A stretch of DNA of 35,684 nt from Sphingobacterium thalpophilum (GCA_943325035.2 CALPNW020000009.1:1-35684), one strand, 5' to 3'. Shown: positions 1 to 9,223, counted from the first letter of the stretch. The notes: generated by a model not told the origin, from the letters alone. A program made the numbers and translations.

Positions 1-409
1 CTTTGATGAGTTCATTTGCCTTAACCCATTCTTCATCGGAGAGCATTTCAGTGGAAGCGGTGATTACTTCCGGAAGTTTAAGGATGGTACTCAGGATATC
101 TCCCTTTTCCAGGTTCAGTTCATCCGCCAGTGCTGCCACCGGCAGGTAATAGGCTTTTGCCAGTTCCGTATTGATGGTAACCGGTTTATGAGAACCGTTG
201 AGTTTAATGGTAATATTACATTCCACACTGCCTCTCTGCAAACCTTCGTTCAGGGTATTGCGTACTTCAAATTCAAAGGGCTTGAGTAAAGAAGGAATAT
301 TCAGGCGCAGGTCAAACTGTTTTCCGTTGAGCGATTTAACTTCTACCAGAAAATTCTTTTCACCAATAGCTTTCTCAGCCCTTCCATAACCCGTCATTGA
401 ATGTAGCAT
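1..409 (-). CDS. yicC: YicC/YloC family endoribonuclease (3' part outside window)
   Basis: Reading the minus strand from 409 gives MLHSMTGYGRAEKAIGEKNF and continues open to the window edge, so 136 codons of the N-terminal part are visible. The MTGYGR start is the hallmark of the YicC/YloC family. It is followed by a family-typical segment (VEVKSLNGKQFDLRLNIPSL) and by FEVRNTLNEGLQRGSVECNI, where the family normally has a conserved RG. Family members are cytoplasmic endoribonucleases of about 290 aa implicated in RNA turnover. The start at 409 was chosen because the family normally has three or four residues before MTGYG; 397 is the alternative. The C-terminal domain with the catalytic metal-binding residues lies outside the window. 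Confidence 0.9.
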   Translation of the reverse strand, partial: MLHSMTGYGRAEKAIGEKNFLVEVKSLNGKQFDLRLNIPSLLKPFEFEVRNTLNEGLQRGSVECNITIKLNGSHKPVTINTELAKAYYLPVAALADELNLEKGDILSTILKLPEVITASTEMLSDEEWVKANELIK

Positions 410-458
410 ACTGAATGTGTTGTGTTTTCGTAAAAGTAGTTGAACAAGGGGAGAATTA

Positions 459-1208
459 CTAAAAATCAATGCCAATCCACTTCCGCTTGTTCTTTTCGTA
501 TTTCTCGAAGTTGAACTTATAGAGTTTACCCGGACGATGAGAAACATCCTGTTCCATTTCATTGGTATCAATCAGCAGGTCCATGGAAGCAAATTTCTTG
601 CGAAAATTTCTTCTGTCGAGCGTAACCCCCAAAATGGCTTCGTATAAGTTCTGCAACTCCCGTAAAGAAAATTTTTCGGGCAGCAAATTAAAGCCCAGCG
701 GATGCTCCTGAATTCTTTTTTGCAGCCAGCGATAACAAACATCCACAATTTCTTTATGGTCAAAAGCCATTTCCTTTAAAGAAGCAAAACTAACCCAGCT
801 GAGTTCATTATCATGAATATTCATGGCATGGTGCTGGATGTTCAGCAGCGAACAATAAGCCAGCGTAATAACCCTTCCACCCGGATGACGGTCGGGTCTG
901 CCAAATGCACGCACCTGATCTAGAAAAACATTGGTCATGCCGGTCCGTTCCTTTAAAATACGGTAAGCTGCATCGTCCAGTTCTTCGTTGTCCCGCACAA
1001 AATCGCCCAGCAAAGAATACTTCCCCTGAAAAAGGGCAAGATCACTCTTGATCAGCAATATTTTGAGCTTGCTTTCCTCGAATCCAAATATCACACAATC
1101 CACTGTCAGGGGAACTTTGGGATAAGAATGTACAAGGGGAACTGCGTCATGTATCAGCTGCTGGTCATCCACAGCCTTAACAGGATTTTTTTTCATATGG
1201 AATTTCAT
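459..1208 (-). CDS. NUDIX-domain transcriptional regulator (NrtR/AraR-like), probably non-catalytic
   Basis: This 249-aa protein has a NUDIX fold at about residues 30-165 and a C-terminal winged helix at about 175-240 (LRELQNLYEAILG and LDRRNFRKKF). That is the architecture of NrtR-family regulators, which sense ADP-ribose-like or sugar ligands with a NUDIX domain and bind DNA with the C-terminal domain. The NUDIX box (near residues 68-91, GDFVRDNEELDDAAYR then ILKERTG) keeps the first Glu and the Arg. The REUxEE core reads RILKER, so two of its three glutamates are gone, which suggests a ligand sensor rather than a hydrolase. In Bacteroidota, relatives such as AraR control arabinose or other sugar genes. 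No sugar operon is next to this gene, so its target cannot be named. The start at 1208 gives a short lysine-rich lead-in; M at residue 5 is the alternative. Confidence 0.85.
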   Translation of the reverse strand: MKFHMKKNPVKAVDDQQLIHDAVPLVHSYPKVPLTVDCVIFGFEESKLKILLIKSDLALFQGKYSLLGDFVRDNEELDDAAYRILKERTGMTNVFLDQVRAFGRPDRHPGGRVITLAYCSLLNIQHHAMNIHDNELSWVSFASLKEMAFDHKEIVDVCYRWLQKRIQEHPLGFNLLPEKFSLRELQNLYEAILGVTLDRRNFRKKFASMDLLIDTNEMEQDVSHRPGKLYKFNFEKYEKNKRKWIGIDF

Positions 1209-1265
1209 TAGGGGAGAGATAGTGGCAAGTACCCTTACAATCGGGCAACAATATACAAAATTTAG

Positions 1266-3410
<2,145 letters not shown>

Positions 3411-3420
3411 AAATACTATT

Positions 3421-3480
3421 CCCCTCCTGAAAGGCCTGACCGACCAAAGGAGGAAAGGGTGCCCGAAGGGCGGGGTGGTT
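3421..3480 (+). repeat. GC-rich intergenic repeat, copy A
   Basis: This 60-bp element fills the gap between ligA and the DUF2461 gene. It starts CCCCTCCTGAA, has the core AGGCCTGACCGACCAAA (3432-3448) and continues AGGAAAG to GGGCGGGGTGGTT. A second copy lies in the opposite orientation at 10223-10286 with the same core, the same order of blocks and similar ends. The CCTCC and GGAGG blocks inside it can pair, so the transcript may fold into a hairpin. Confidence 0.75.
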
Positions 3481-3493
3481 AAATAAACAGATT

Positions 3494-4165
3494 ATGCTAC
3501 AGACCAGTACGATCAAGTTCTTAAAGAATTTACAAAAGAACAACAGCAAAGAATGGTTCGATAAAAACAGGGCCGACTACGAAACTACCAAAGCCGATTT
3601 TGCGGAACTGGTAACCGGCCTCATTCAATCGATGAGTGCCAAAGACGCAACGATTGCTGCACTCACTTATAAGGATTGTATTTTCAGAATAAACAGAGAT
3701 GTACGATTCAGCAAAAACAAAGCACCCTATAAAAGTTACATGGGCTGCTACCTGGTAAAGGGTGGAAAAAAATCGATGCTGTCTGGCTACTATTTTCATT
3801 GCGAACCCGGAGGTAAAAGTTTTGTGGGCGGAGGACTGTACGGAGCAGAAACAGCGCAGCTAAAAAAGATCCGTCAGGAAATAGATTATAACTGGGAAGA
3901 GTTTAAAGGAATTCTGACCGACAAGAAATTTATAAAAGTATTTGGTGATTTATTGAGAGAAGAAGGCATGAGTCTGGTGCGTGAACCAAAAGGATACGAA
4001 AAAGAAAACCCCGCAATCGACTACCTGAAATTAAAAAGCTGGATCGGTTCTATGCCTCTGTCTGATACAGATTTAACCAATAAAGACCTCGCAAAAAAAA
4101 TCATAGAAGCATTCACTGCCTTGAAACCACTGGTGCTGTTTTTGAACAGAGCGCTGGAGGAATAA
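3494..4165 (+). CDS. DUF2461 domain-containing protein
   Basis: This 223-aa protein matches the DUF2461 (TIGR02453) family across its length. It has the N-terminal helix with NSKEWFDKNR (about residues 16-25), the central RINRDVRFSKNKAPYKSYMG block (about 69-88), and the YYFHCEPGGKSFVGGGLY segment (about 99-116). Members are about 220 aa, cytoplasmic and without a settled biochemical function. No signal peptide or membrane segment is visible. The ATG at 3494 puts the conserved LKNL...NSKEWF segment at the usual distance from the N-terminus. It is co-directional with ligA, from which it is separated only by the repeat element. Confidence 0.88.
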   Translation: MLQTSTIKFLKNLQKNNSKEWFDKNRADYETTKADFAELVTGLIQSMSAKDATIAALTYKDCIFRINRDVRFSKNKAPYKSYMGCYLVKGGKKSMLSGYYFHCEPGGKSFVGGGLYGAETAQLKKIRQEIDYNWEEFKGILTDKKFIKVFGDLLREEGMSLVREPKGYEKENPAIDYLKLKSWIGSMPLSDTDLTNKDLAKKIIEAFTALKPLVLFLNRALEE

Positions 4166-4220
4166 TGAATAACTTGTATACTCAATTTCTAATTGGTATT
4201 TAAAATAGCATGCATGCCCA

Positions 4221-4370
4221 ATGAAAAAATTCTTACTACTTATCCTGCTGTTAATGTTATTTAATTTGTCAAATGCACAAAATATATATGATGGGTCGGG
4301 CAGACAAATTGGAAGAGCGGATGGCTTAAGAAGAATGCAGAAGATTATTTTTTTCTATTTCTTTATGTAA
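4221..4370 (+). CDS. Minimal exported 5-fold beta-flower-type peptide (49 aa)
   Basis: A small open frame, ATG at 4221 to TAA at 4368-4370, encodes a signal peptide (MKKFLLLILLLMLFNLSNAQ) followed by NIYDGSGRQIGRADGLRR and MQKIIFFYFFM. From memory, Bacteroidota have exported proteins built from repeats of the type 'IYD-sGr-iGRvdG' that end in DGLRRMQ-I-FFYFF, annotated as 5-fold beta-flower proteins. This frame has the signal peptide, one repeat unit and the exact terminal motif, where typical members have several repeats. It may be a minimal member or the remnant of a longer one. It ends 9 bp before the mgsA start codon, so co-transcription with mgsA is possible. The function is unknown. Confidence 0.72.
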   Translation: MKKFLLLILLLMLFNLSNAQNIYDGSGRQIGRADGLRRMQKIIFFYFFM

Positions 4371-4379
4371 ATTTATACC

Positions 4380-4829
4380 ATGATCACTAACAAAACCATT
4401 GCACTGATAGCACACGATGCCAGAAAGTCTGATATGATTCAATGGGTAACCCATAATGCCGATACCCTGATGCACAACCAACTCGTTTGCACCGGAACAA
4501 CCGGCGGCCTGATAGAAAAAGCCTTACAGGAATATATTGGCCATCAAACCGAAACAAATGTTACTAAAATGCTCTCCGGACCAATGGGTGGCGACGCGCA
4601 GATTGCCGCAATGGTGGTAGAAGGCAAAATTGACCTTTGTATTTTTCTGATAGACGATCTTACTGCCAATCCGCACGAAGCAGATATCCAGATGCTGCTG
4701 AGGCAATGCAGGTTGCACAATATACCGGTTGCCTGTAACCGGCATTCCGCAGACCTGATGCTTACCTCTACCCTATGGGGCACAAAGTACGCTCCTTCAG
4801 ATCCTACTTACAATAAGTTCAAACGATAA
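4380..4829 (+). CDS. mgsA: Methylglyoxal synthase
   Basis: This 149-aa cytoplasmic enzyme converts dihydroxyacetone phosphate to methylglyoxal and phosphate, a bypass of lower glycolysis when sugar phosphates accumulate. The family signature is clear. LSGPMGGDAQIAAMV carries the catalytic Asp (D72), and NPHEADIQML carries the active-site His (H99), matching Asp71/His98 of the E. coli enzyme. The N-terminal IALIAHDARKSDMI and the CTGTTG phosphate-binding loop (residues 37-42) are also present. The length is normal (about 150 aa). The gene follows the 49-aa exported peptide gene by 9 bp and converges on the APC permease gene. Confidence 0.96.
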   Translation: MITNKTIALIAHDARKSDMIQWVTHNADTLMHNQLVCTGTTGGLIEKALQEYIGHQTETNVTKMLSGPMGGDAQIAAMVVEGKIDLCIFLIDDLTANPHEADIQMLLRQCRLHNIPVACNRHSADLMLTSTLWGTKYAPSDPTYNKFKR

Positions 4830-4854
4830 ATTTTTTACAGGGATCCGGAAATAG

Positions 4855-6162
4855 TTATTGCCTGCGTTTTACCCGTTGGGTAATAAAATAGATGGCAATG
4901 GTTGCCGCAATAAAAATACCTGTTGAAATAATTTCGGTACGGCTTAAACGGGTTAGTAACCATACGATGGTAATAATGCCGATCACCGGAACGGTGAGCC
5001 CGCCGGGGATTCTGAATGTTTTTTCCGAAACATCCTGCGGTATTCTTCTGAGTTGTATAGTAGACAAAATGATGGCCAGGTAAATAATCAATATGGCCCC
5101 GCTCGCCAGAATGGCCAGTTCTTTAAATCCTCCGGAAATAGAAGCAATAAAAATCAAAGAGGCATAACAGGTGATGGCTACATGGGGTGTAGCAAACTTT
5201 GGATGCACTTTAGTAAGAAAGGAGGGAAACATCCCCTCTTTTGCGCCGGCAAATAATAACCTGGATGTTGTTAAGATATCAGTACTCACATTCCCGTAAC
5301 AGGATACCGCTGCTGCGATCAGCAGGATGGTTGCCCCCACCGGACCAATGATGATCCGGGCAACTGCTGCAAGGGGTGCATCTTTAAACTGTGCCATCTG
5401 CGATCCCAGTACACCCTGTGTTACTACTTGTAACAACAGATAAATCACCAGTATCACTGTTCCTCCTACCAAAATACCCAGTGGCACCGTACGCCTCGGA
5501 TTTTTGATTTCGCCGCTTGCATTTAACGATAACTCAAAACCCGCAAACGCAAAAAATAAGATCAGTGCTGTATCTGCAAATGTTTTAACCGATGGCAGGT
5601 GTTCCCATTGCAGGTTCACCATTTTTACTTTACTGAACCCAAAGAGAATGATGCCAAATAATGGAAGCAGCTTTACTACTGTAATGTATTTTACAAATCG
5701 CATTCCTTCTTTTGCACCCAGTATATTGATCAGCACTACGATGGATATCAGTACAAAAAATAACAATGCCCGCACCAGCGGATTTGTTAGCACCGGAAAC
5801 AATACGGCCAGTGAATCGGCTGCTAAATTCATTAATGCCGCACACGATAAAATACTCCAGCCCAACAGATACAACCAGTTGATCACATATCCGGGAAAAT
5901 GTCCGAAAGCAGCTTCTACATAGGCATACGAGCCTCCGCTGGTAGTTACCCTGCTACCGATTTCTGCATAGCACAATAATATAGCTGCCATCATCATACT
6001 GCAGAACAAATAACCAAAAATTCCAAATGCACCCAGCTCTATACTAATGATTGCCGGTAATGCAAAAATGCCGGCTCCAATGGTTCCGTTCACAATGGCA
6101 ACAGCCAGACCGGGTACATCTACTACCCTGTTTAATCCTTCTTCTGTTGTATGAATAGACAT
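4855..6162 (-). CDS. APC-family amino acid permease
   Basis: This 435-aa integral membrane protein has about 12 hydrophobic segments. It carries the APC superfamily TM1 signature (AIVNGTIGAGIFALPAIIS, about residues 22-40) with the unwound GxG substrate loop. The TM2-3 region has CYAEIGSRVTTSGGSYAYVE, also typical. It should import or exchange an amino acid across the inner membrane, but its substrate cannot be read from the sequence. It has no operon partner: mgsA converges on it, and the next gene upstream is the unknown exported protein 73 bp away, so separate transcription is possible. Confidence 0.9.
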   Translation of the reverse strand: MSIHTTEEGLNRVVDVPGLAVAIVNGTIGAGIFALPAIISIELGAFGIFGYLFCSMMMAAILLCYAEIGSRVTTSGGSYAYVEAAFGHFPGYVINWLYLLGWSILSCAALMNLAADSLAVLFPVLTNPLVRALLFFVLISIVVLINILGAKEGMRFVKYITVVKLLPLFGIILFGFSKVKMVNLQWEHLPSVKTFADTALILFFAFAGFELSLNASGEIKNPRRTVPLGILVGGTVILVIYLLLQVVTQGVLGSQMAQFKDAPLAAVARIIIGPVGATILLIAAAVSCYGNVSTDILTTSRLLFAGAKEGMFPSFLTKVHPKFATPHVAITCYASLIFIASISGGFKELAILASGAILIIYLAIILSTIQLRRIPQDVSEKTFRIPGGLTVPVIGIITIVWLLTRLSRTEIISTGIFIAATIAIYFITQRVKRRQ

Positions 6163-6235
6163 TTGGCTGATTCGTTGAAACCAAAAGATAAGTAATTAAT
6201 GAATAATCCGGTGCTATGTTGTTTTTTCCGGTCTT

Positions 6236-7048
6236 TCAATACCTCAGTACATCTGCTGCTGCTTCATCACTCAATAATTTCCGCAGTACCGGATGGCCCA
6301 TCACCTCCGCATAATTCATCCAGGCACCATTGATTCGGATGTACCGGTAAACCAGCCGTATACCATGGCTGTAATCTGCATACCAGTTAACATGCCCGGT
6401 GTACAGGGGTTGTATGGGATGGCCATCGGGCTTATGCCAGCCATATATGGCTACCCGGTTTGTTTTGGAGGAACGGGTCAGCTGATCACTGATGACCACA
6501 TCTTTTTTGATGCCCGCAATCAGTCCTGTTTGTCCTTTTCGCTGTGCTTCTATCAGCTGGTGATGCTGCCACATGGTTAGCGAACTGTCTCTGTAAAGCG
6601 TCATTGGAACCGGTTCCCGCTTTACAGTGGCTGCCGCATAAATATCGTTCACCATTTTACGCGTTGGTAAAAAACAGTGTAAACTGTCTGCAATTACTTG
6701 CGCTGCAATGGGTGTTAACGGAATCCTTGCCCAGTTGTTAGCAGTGCCTACACTTAAATAATCTGCCGTAACAAAATAGGTGGCTTGTATGGTTTGATGG
6801 GTTAGAGAATCGATGATGGAAACACGAACAGGCATCAACCGGTACAGGAACCCAGGCATATTGCCTTGCAGGATCCGGCTGACTGCAAAAGAATCTCTTT
6901 GTTTCCATTGCATGGTCATTGCCTGGCGGTAAAATTCTTCTCCGGTAATATTGTTGGATACCTGTTTTGGCTGCTTTAAGTGCATGACCAATGTACAGGA
7001 CATCGTGCAGGTAACCAGTGCAACAAAACAAAGACGTTGTAATATCAT
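6236..7048 (-). CDS. Exported protein of unknown function
   Basis: This 270-aa protein has a hydrophobic N-terminus (MILQRLCFVALVTCTMSC) that looks like a signal peptide. Cysteines at 14 and 18 could suggest a lipoprotein, but neither has a good lipobox. The mature part is soluble-looking. A distinctive C-terminal block, IYGWHKPDGHPIQPLYTG then HVNWYADYSHGIRLVYR (about residues 200-234), has closely spaced His, Asp, Tyr and Trp and looks like a conserved functional core. I do not recognise a named family. It ends 73 bp upstream of the permease gene and starts 34 bp downstream of nnrD on the same strand. Confidence 0.75.
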   Translation of the reverse strand: MILQRLCFVALVTCTMSCTLVMHLKQPKQVSNNITGEEFYRQAMTMQWKQRDSFAVSRILQGNMPGFLYRLMPVRVSIIDSLTHQTIQATYFVTADYLSVGTANNWARIPLTPIAAQVIADSLHCFLPTRKMVNDIYAAATVKREPVPMTLYRDSSLTMWQHHQLIEAQRKGQTGLIAGIKKDVVISDQLTRSSKTNRVAIYGWHKPDGHPIQPLYTGHVNWYADYSHGIRLVYRYIRINGAWMNYAEVMGHPVLRKLLSDEAAADVLRY

Positions 7049-7082
7049 TTGGCGTAATAAATGGACGTCTTAAAACTACTGA

Positions 7083-8024
7083 TTATTTAGTATGCAACTG
7101 TTCAAATGCTTCCCCGATGGCTGCAATCACATCGCTGGCCAGTAAACTTTCTACCGACTGAAAACGGAGTGCACAGTTGGCCGCCTGGCCGTGTACATAA
7201 ACACCCAGTATGGCTGCCTGTTCTGCGGTATAGCCCTGTGCTGCAAATGCGGTGATCATTCCTGTCAGGCAATCGCCCGTTCCGCCCTTGGCCAATCCGG
7301 CATTGGTATTGGTATTGAACCATGCTTTGCCTTTTGCTGCAATCAGGGTATAATGTCCTTTTACTACAATTACCCAATCGTGTTGCAGTGATGCGTCCAG
7401 TGCTTTTTGCCAGCGTTCAAATTCATTGGTACTGTTACCGAATAAACGATCGAACTCTTTGGGATGTGGTGTTAAGATGGTATTTGCCGGAACCAGCTTA
7501 CTCCAGCCCTGTTGAACAGACAACCAGTTCAATGCATCTGCATCCAATACCAGTGGTTGCTGAGCCTGTTGTAACAGCTGTTCCATTAATCGGCCGGAAA
7601 CCTCATCCGTTCCCAATCCCGGACCCGCGCCAATTGCCTGGTAGTCTTTCCATAAAATGGTTTCCTGGTTTCTGTTGAGCACCATGGCCTCGGGTAGTGC
7701 AGTAAAAACAATGGCTGCTGTGTTTTCGGGTATGGCCAGCGTTAACAATCCTGCTCCGCTGCGTAAACAGGCTTTGGCAGCAAGCAATGCGGCACCCATT
7801 TTTCCGGTATTGCCTGCCATCAATAATGCATGCCCATACGTGCCTTTGTGCGAAAAGGGTTTACGAGGTTTTAATAAACCCGCCACGATGGATCGGGTAA
7901 GCAGTGTATAGGGAATGTGTACGCTGCTTAAAATAGATTCCATCAAAGCAGTTGAAAGCAAAGGACCATCCTGATGAATGAATGCATCCCAATCCTGCAA
8001 CTGTTTGATGGAAATATTTTTCAT
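7083..8024 (-). CDS. nnrD: ADP/ATP-dependent (S)-NAD(P)H-hydrate dehydratase, without the NnrE epimerase domain
   Basis: This 313-aa protein is the YjeF C-terminal-type dehydratase that repairs hydrated NAD(P)H. Visible motifs are FSHKGTYGHALLMAGNTGKM (about residues 57-76), GAGPGLG, VLDADALN, LTPHPKEFDRLFG, VVKGHYT, and the nucleotide/catalytic motif NAGLAKGGTGDCLTGMI. In most bacteria it is fused behind the NnrE epimerase (about 500 aa in total). Here only about 50 residues precede the dehydratase. Those residues, IKQLQDWDAFIHQDGPL and LSTALMES, resemble the first helix of NnrE, and IPYTLLTRSIVAGLLKPRKP resembles the normal end of NnrE and linker. The epimerase therefore seems to have been deleted in frame. 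The start codon lies 5 bp after the asd stop, so the two genes are co-transcribed. Confidence 0.93.
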   Translation of the reverse strand: MKNISIKQLQDWDAFIHQDGPLLSTALMESILSSVHIPYTLLTRSIVAGLLKPRKPFSHKGTYGHALLMAGNTGKMGAALLAAKACLRSGAGLLTLAIPENTAAIVFTALPEAMVLNRNQETILWKDYQAIGAGPGLGTDEVSGRLMEQLLQQAQQPLVLDADALNWLSVQQGWSKLVPANTILTPHPKEFDRLFGNSTNEFERWQKALDASLQHDWVIVVKGHYTLIAAKGKAWFNTNTNAGLAKGGTGDCLTGMITAFAAQGYTAEQAAILGVYVHGQAANCALRFQSVESLLASDVIAAIGEAFEQLHTK

Positions 8025-8029
8025 GATGG

Positions 8030-9019
8030 TTATAATAAGCCGTTCGCGAGTAAATACTCCGCAATCTGTACTGCATTGGTTGCAGCACCCTTACGTAAGT
8101 TATCACTTACAATCCACATATTCAGGGTGTTGGCCTGTGTTTCGTCTCTTCTGATCCTGCCTACAAATACTTCATCTTTTTCATGTGCCCATAATGGCAT
8201 CGGATAGACCTGGTTGGCCAGATCGTCCTGCACGATAATACCAGGTGCAGCAGCCAGCAACGCTTTTACTTCACTCACTTCAAAATCGTTGGCAAATTCT
8301 ATATTCACGCTTTCGCTGTGGCCACCTACCACCGGAATACGAACCGTAGTGGCGGTTACACGAATGCTGTCATCTTGCATGATCTTATTGGTTTCCAGCA
8401 CCATTTTCATTTCCTCTTTGGTGTAACCGTTTTCGAGGAACACATCTATCTGTGGAATCACGTTGAGGTCTATCGGATATTTATAGGCCATTTCTCCTTC
8501 TATTCCTTTGCGCTCATTGAACAACTGATCTACCGCTTTTTTACCGGTACCCGTTACACTCTGGTAGGTGCTCACCACTACCCGCTTGATGGTATATTTC
8601 AGGTGCAGCGGCTGTAGTGCAACCACCATCTGAATAGTAGAACAGTTTGGATTGGCAATGATAAAGTCATCGGCAGTTAATACAGCTGCATTCACTTCGG
8701 GAACCACCAGCTTTTTAGTAGGGTCCATTCTCCAGGCAGATGAATTATCGATCACCCGGATTCCTGCTGCTGCATATTTTGGTGCCCACTCCAGTGAAGT
8801 ACTGCCGCCTGCAGAAAATATAGCAACGGCTGGTTTTGCTGCAATGCCATCTTCCATGCTTACCACTTTGTAGGCCTTGCCTTTAAAACTCACTTCCTTA
8901 CCTACCGACCTTTCTGAAGCTACCGGTACAATTTCTGTTACCGGAAAATTACGTTCAGCCAATACCTGCAACATTTTAGTTCCAACTAAACCGGTTGCTC
9001 CTACTACTGCTACTTTCAT
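8030..9019 (-). CDS. asd: Aspartate-semialdehyde dehydrogenase
   Basis: This 329-aa NADPH-dependent enzyme reduces aspartyl phosphate to aspartate semialdehyde, the branch point to lysine/diaminopimelate, threonine, methionine and isoleucine. The N-terminal dinucleotide fold (VAVVGATGLVGTKMLQVL) and the catalytic cysteine in NPNCSTIQM (C126) are present. So are YQSVTGTGKKAVDQL and the catalytic His in PVVGGHSESVN (near 237). The length is normal. The gene lies between nnrD (5 bp downstream) and a 233-bp upstream region with a leader ORF and terminator hairpin (see 9104-9223), which suggests regulation by transcription attenuation. Confidence 0.96.
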   Translation of the reverse strand: MKVAVVGATGLVGTKMLQVLAERNFPVTEIVPVASERSVGKEVSFKGKAYKVVSMEDGIAAKPAVAIFSAGGSTSLEWAPKYAAAGIRVIDNSSAWRMDPTKKLVVPEVNAAVLTADDFIIANPNCSTIQMVVALQPLHLKYTIKRVVVSTYQSVTGTGKKAVDQLFNERKGIEGEMAYKYPIDLNVIPQIDVFLENGYTKEEMKMVLETNKIMQDDSIRVTATTVRIPVVGGHSESVNIEFANDFEVSEVKALLAAAPGIIVQDDLANQVYPMPLWAHEKDEVFVGRIRRDETQANTLNMWIVSDNLRKGAATNAVQIAEYLLANGLL

Positions 9020-9069
9020 TGTTTGTTCCCCCCGTTCTCTCTAAGAGAGATTTTTTTGGTGAATAATAT

Positions 9070-9103
9070 CCCCGGGTTGTTCCCCCGTTAAGGGGCCAGG
9101 GGC
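9070..9103. repeat. GC-rich inverted-repeat segment in the asd leader
   Basis: This short segment is made of alternating C and G runs: CCCCGGG, CCCCCGTTAAGGGG and CCAGGGGC. CCCC-GTTAA-GGGG can fold on either strand. It lies between the terminator T-run (minus strand) and the asd start codon and differs in base composition from both. It resembles small mobile palindromic elements common in Bacteroidota intergenic DNA, but no second copy of exactly this sequence was found in the window. Confidence 0.4.
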
Positions 9104-9136
9104 AAAAAAAAGAGGCCCTCCAATGTGGAAGGCCTC
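9104..9136 (-). terminator. Intrinsic terminator in the asd leader (attenuator)
   Basis: On the minus strand, GAGGCCTTCC (9136-9127), the loop ACATT, and GGAGGGCCTC (9121-9112) form a 10-bp stem with one G-U pair. Eight T follow (9111-9104). This is a textbook rho-independent terminator 85 nt before the asd ATG. It could also end transcripts of the upstream kinase gene. Its 5' arm can instead pair with GGAAGG and CTCT at 9176-9164, which would prevent termination. Confidence 0.85.
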
Positions 9137-9178
9137 TGTGTGATATAGTTATTATACAAACGTAGAGATACCTTCCGC

Positions 9179-9223
9179 CTAGCGTGGTTTTTTAATACGT
9201 TTTGTATGTTTATTATTCATCAT
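9179..9223 (-). CDS. Putative 14-aa leader peptide upstream of asd
   Basis: ATG at 9223 to TAG at 9181-9179 encodes MMNNKHTKRIKKPR. Ten of the 14 residues (two Met, two Asn, four Lys, one Thr, one Ile) are made from aspartate, the pathway in which Asd acts. AT-rich DNA favours these codons, so composition alone is weak evidence. The stronger argument is position: the ORF ends just before a candidate antiterminator strand and is followed by an intrinsic terminator upstream of asd. A -7-like TATATTCG (9238-9231) lies 7 bp before the ATG. No Shine-Dalgarno is visible, as is usual in this phylum. Confidence 0.5.
   Translation of the reverse strand: MMNNKHTKRIKKPR

Larger units (their letters stand above)
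9104..9223 (-). promoter_or_regulatory. Candidate transcription attenuator controlling asd-nnrD
   Basis: Three mutually constraining pairings are visible on the minus strand. (1) ATACAAAACGTA (9207-9196, inside the leader ORF) pairs with TACGTTTGTAT (9164-9154), 11 bp with one bulged A. (2) GGAAGG-TAT-CTCT (9176-9164) pairs with AGAG-G-CCTTCC (9137-9127), 10 bp around an internal loop. (3) The terminator 9136-9112 uses the same CCTTCC. Segment 2 starts three bases after the leader stop codon. A ribosome finishing the leader would cover it and allow termination. A ribosome stalled upstream would leave it free to form the antiterminator. The layout is seen directly; the mechanism is inferred by analogy with the thr, trp and his leaders. 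Confidence 0.6.
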
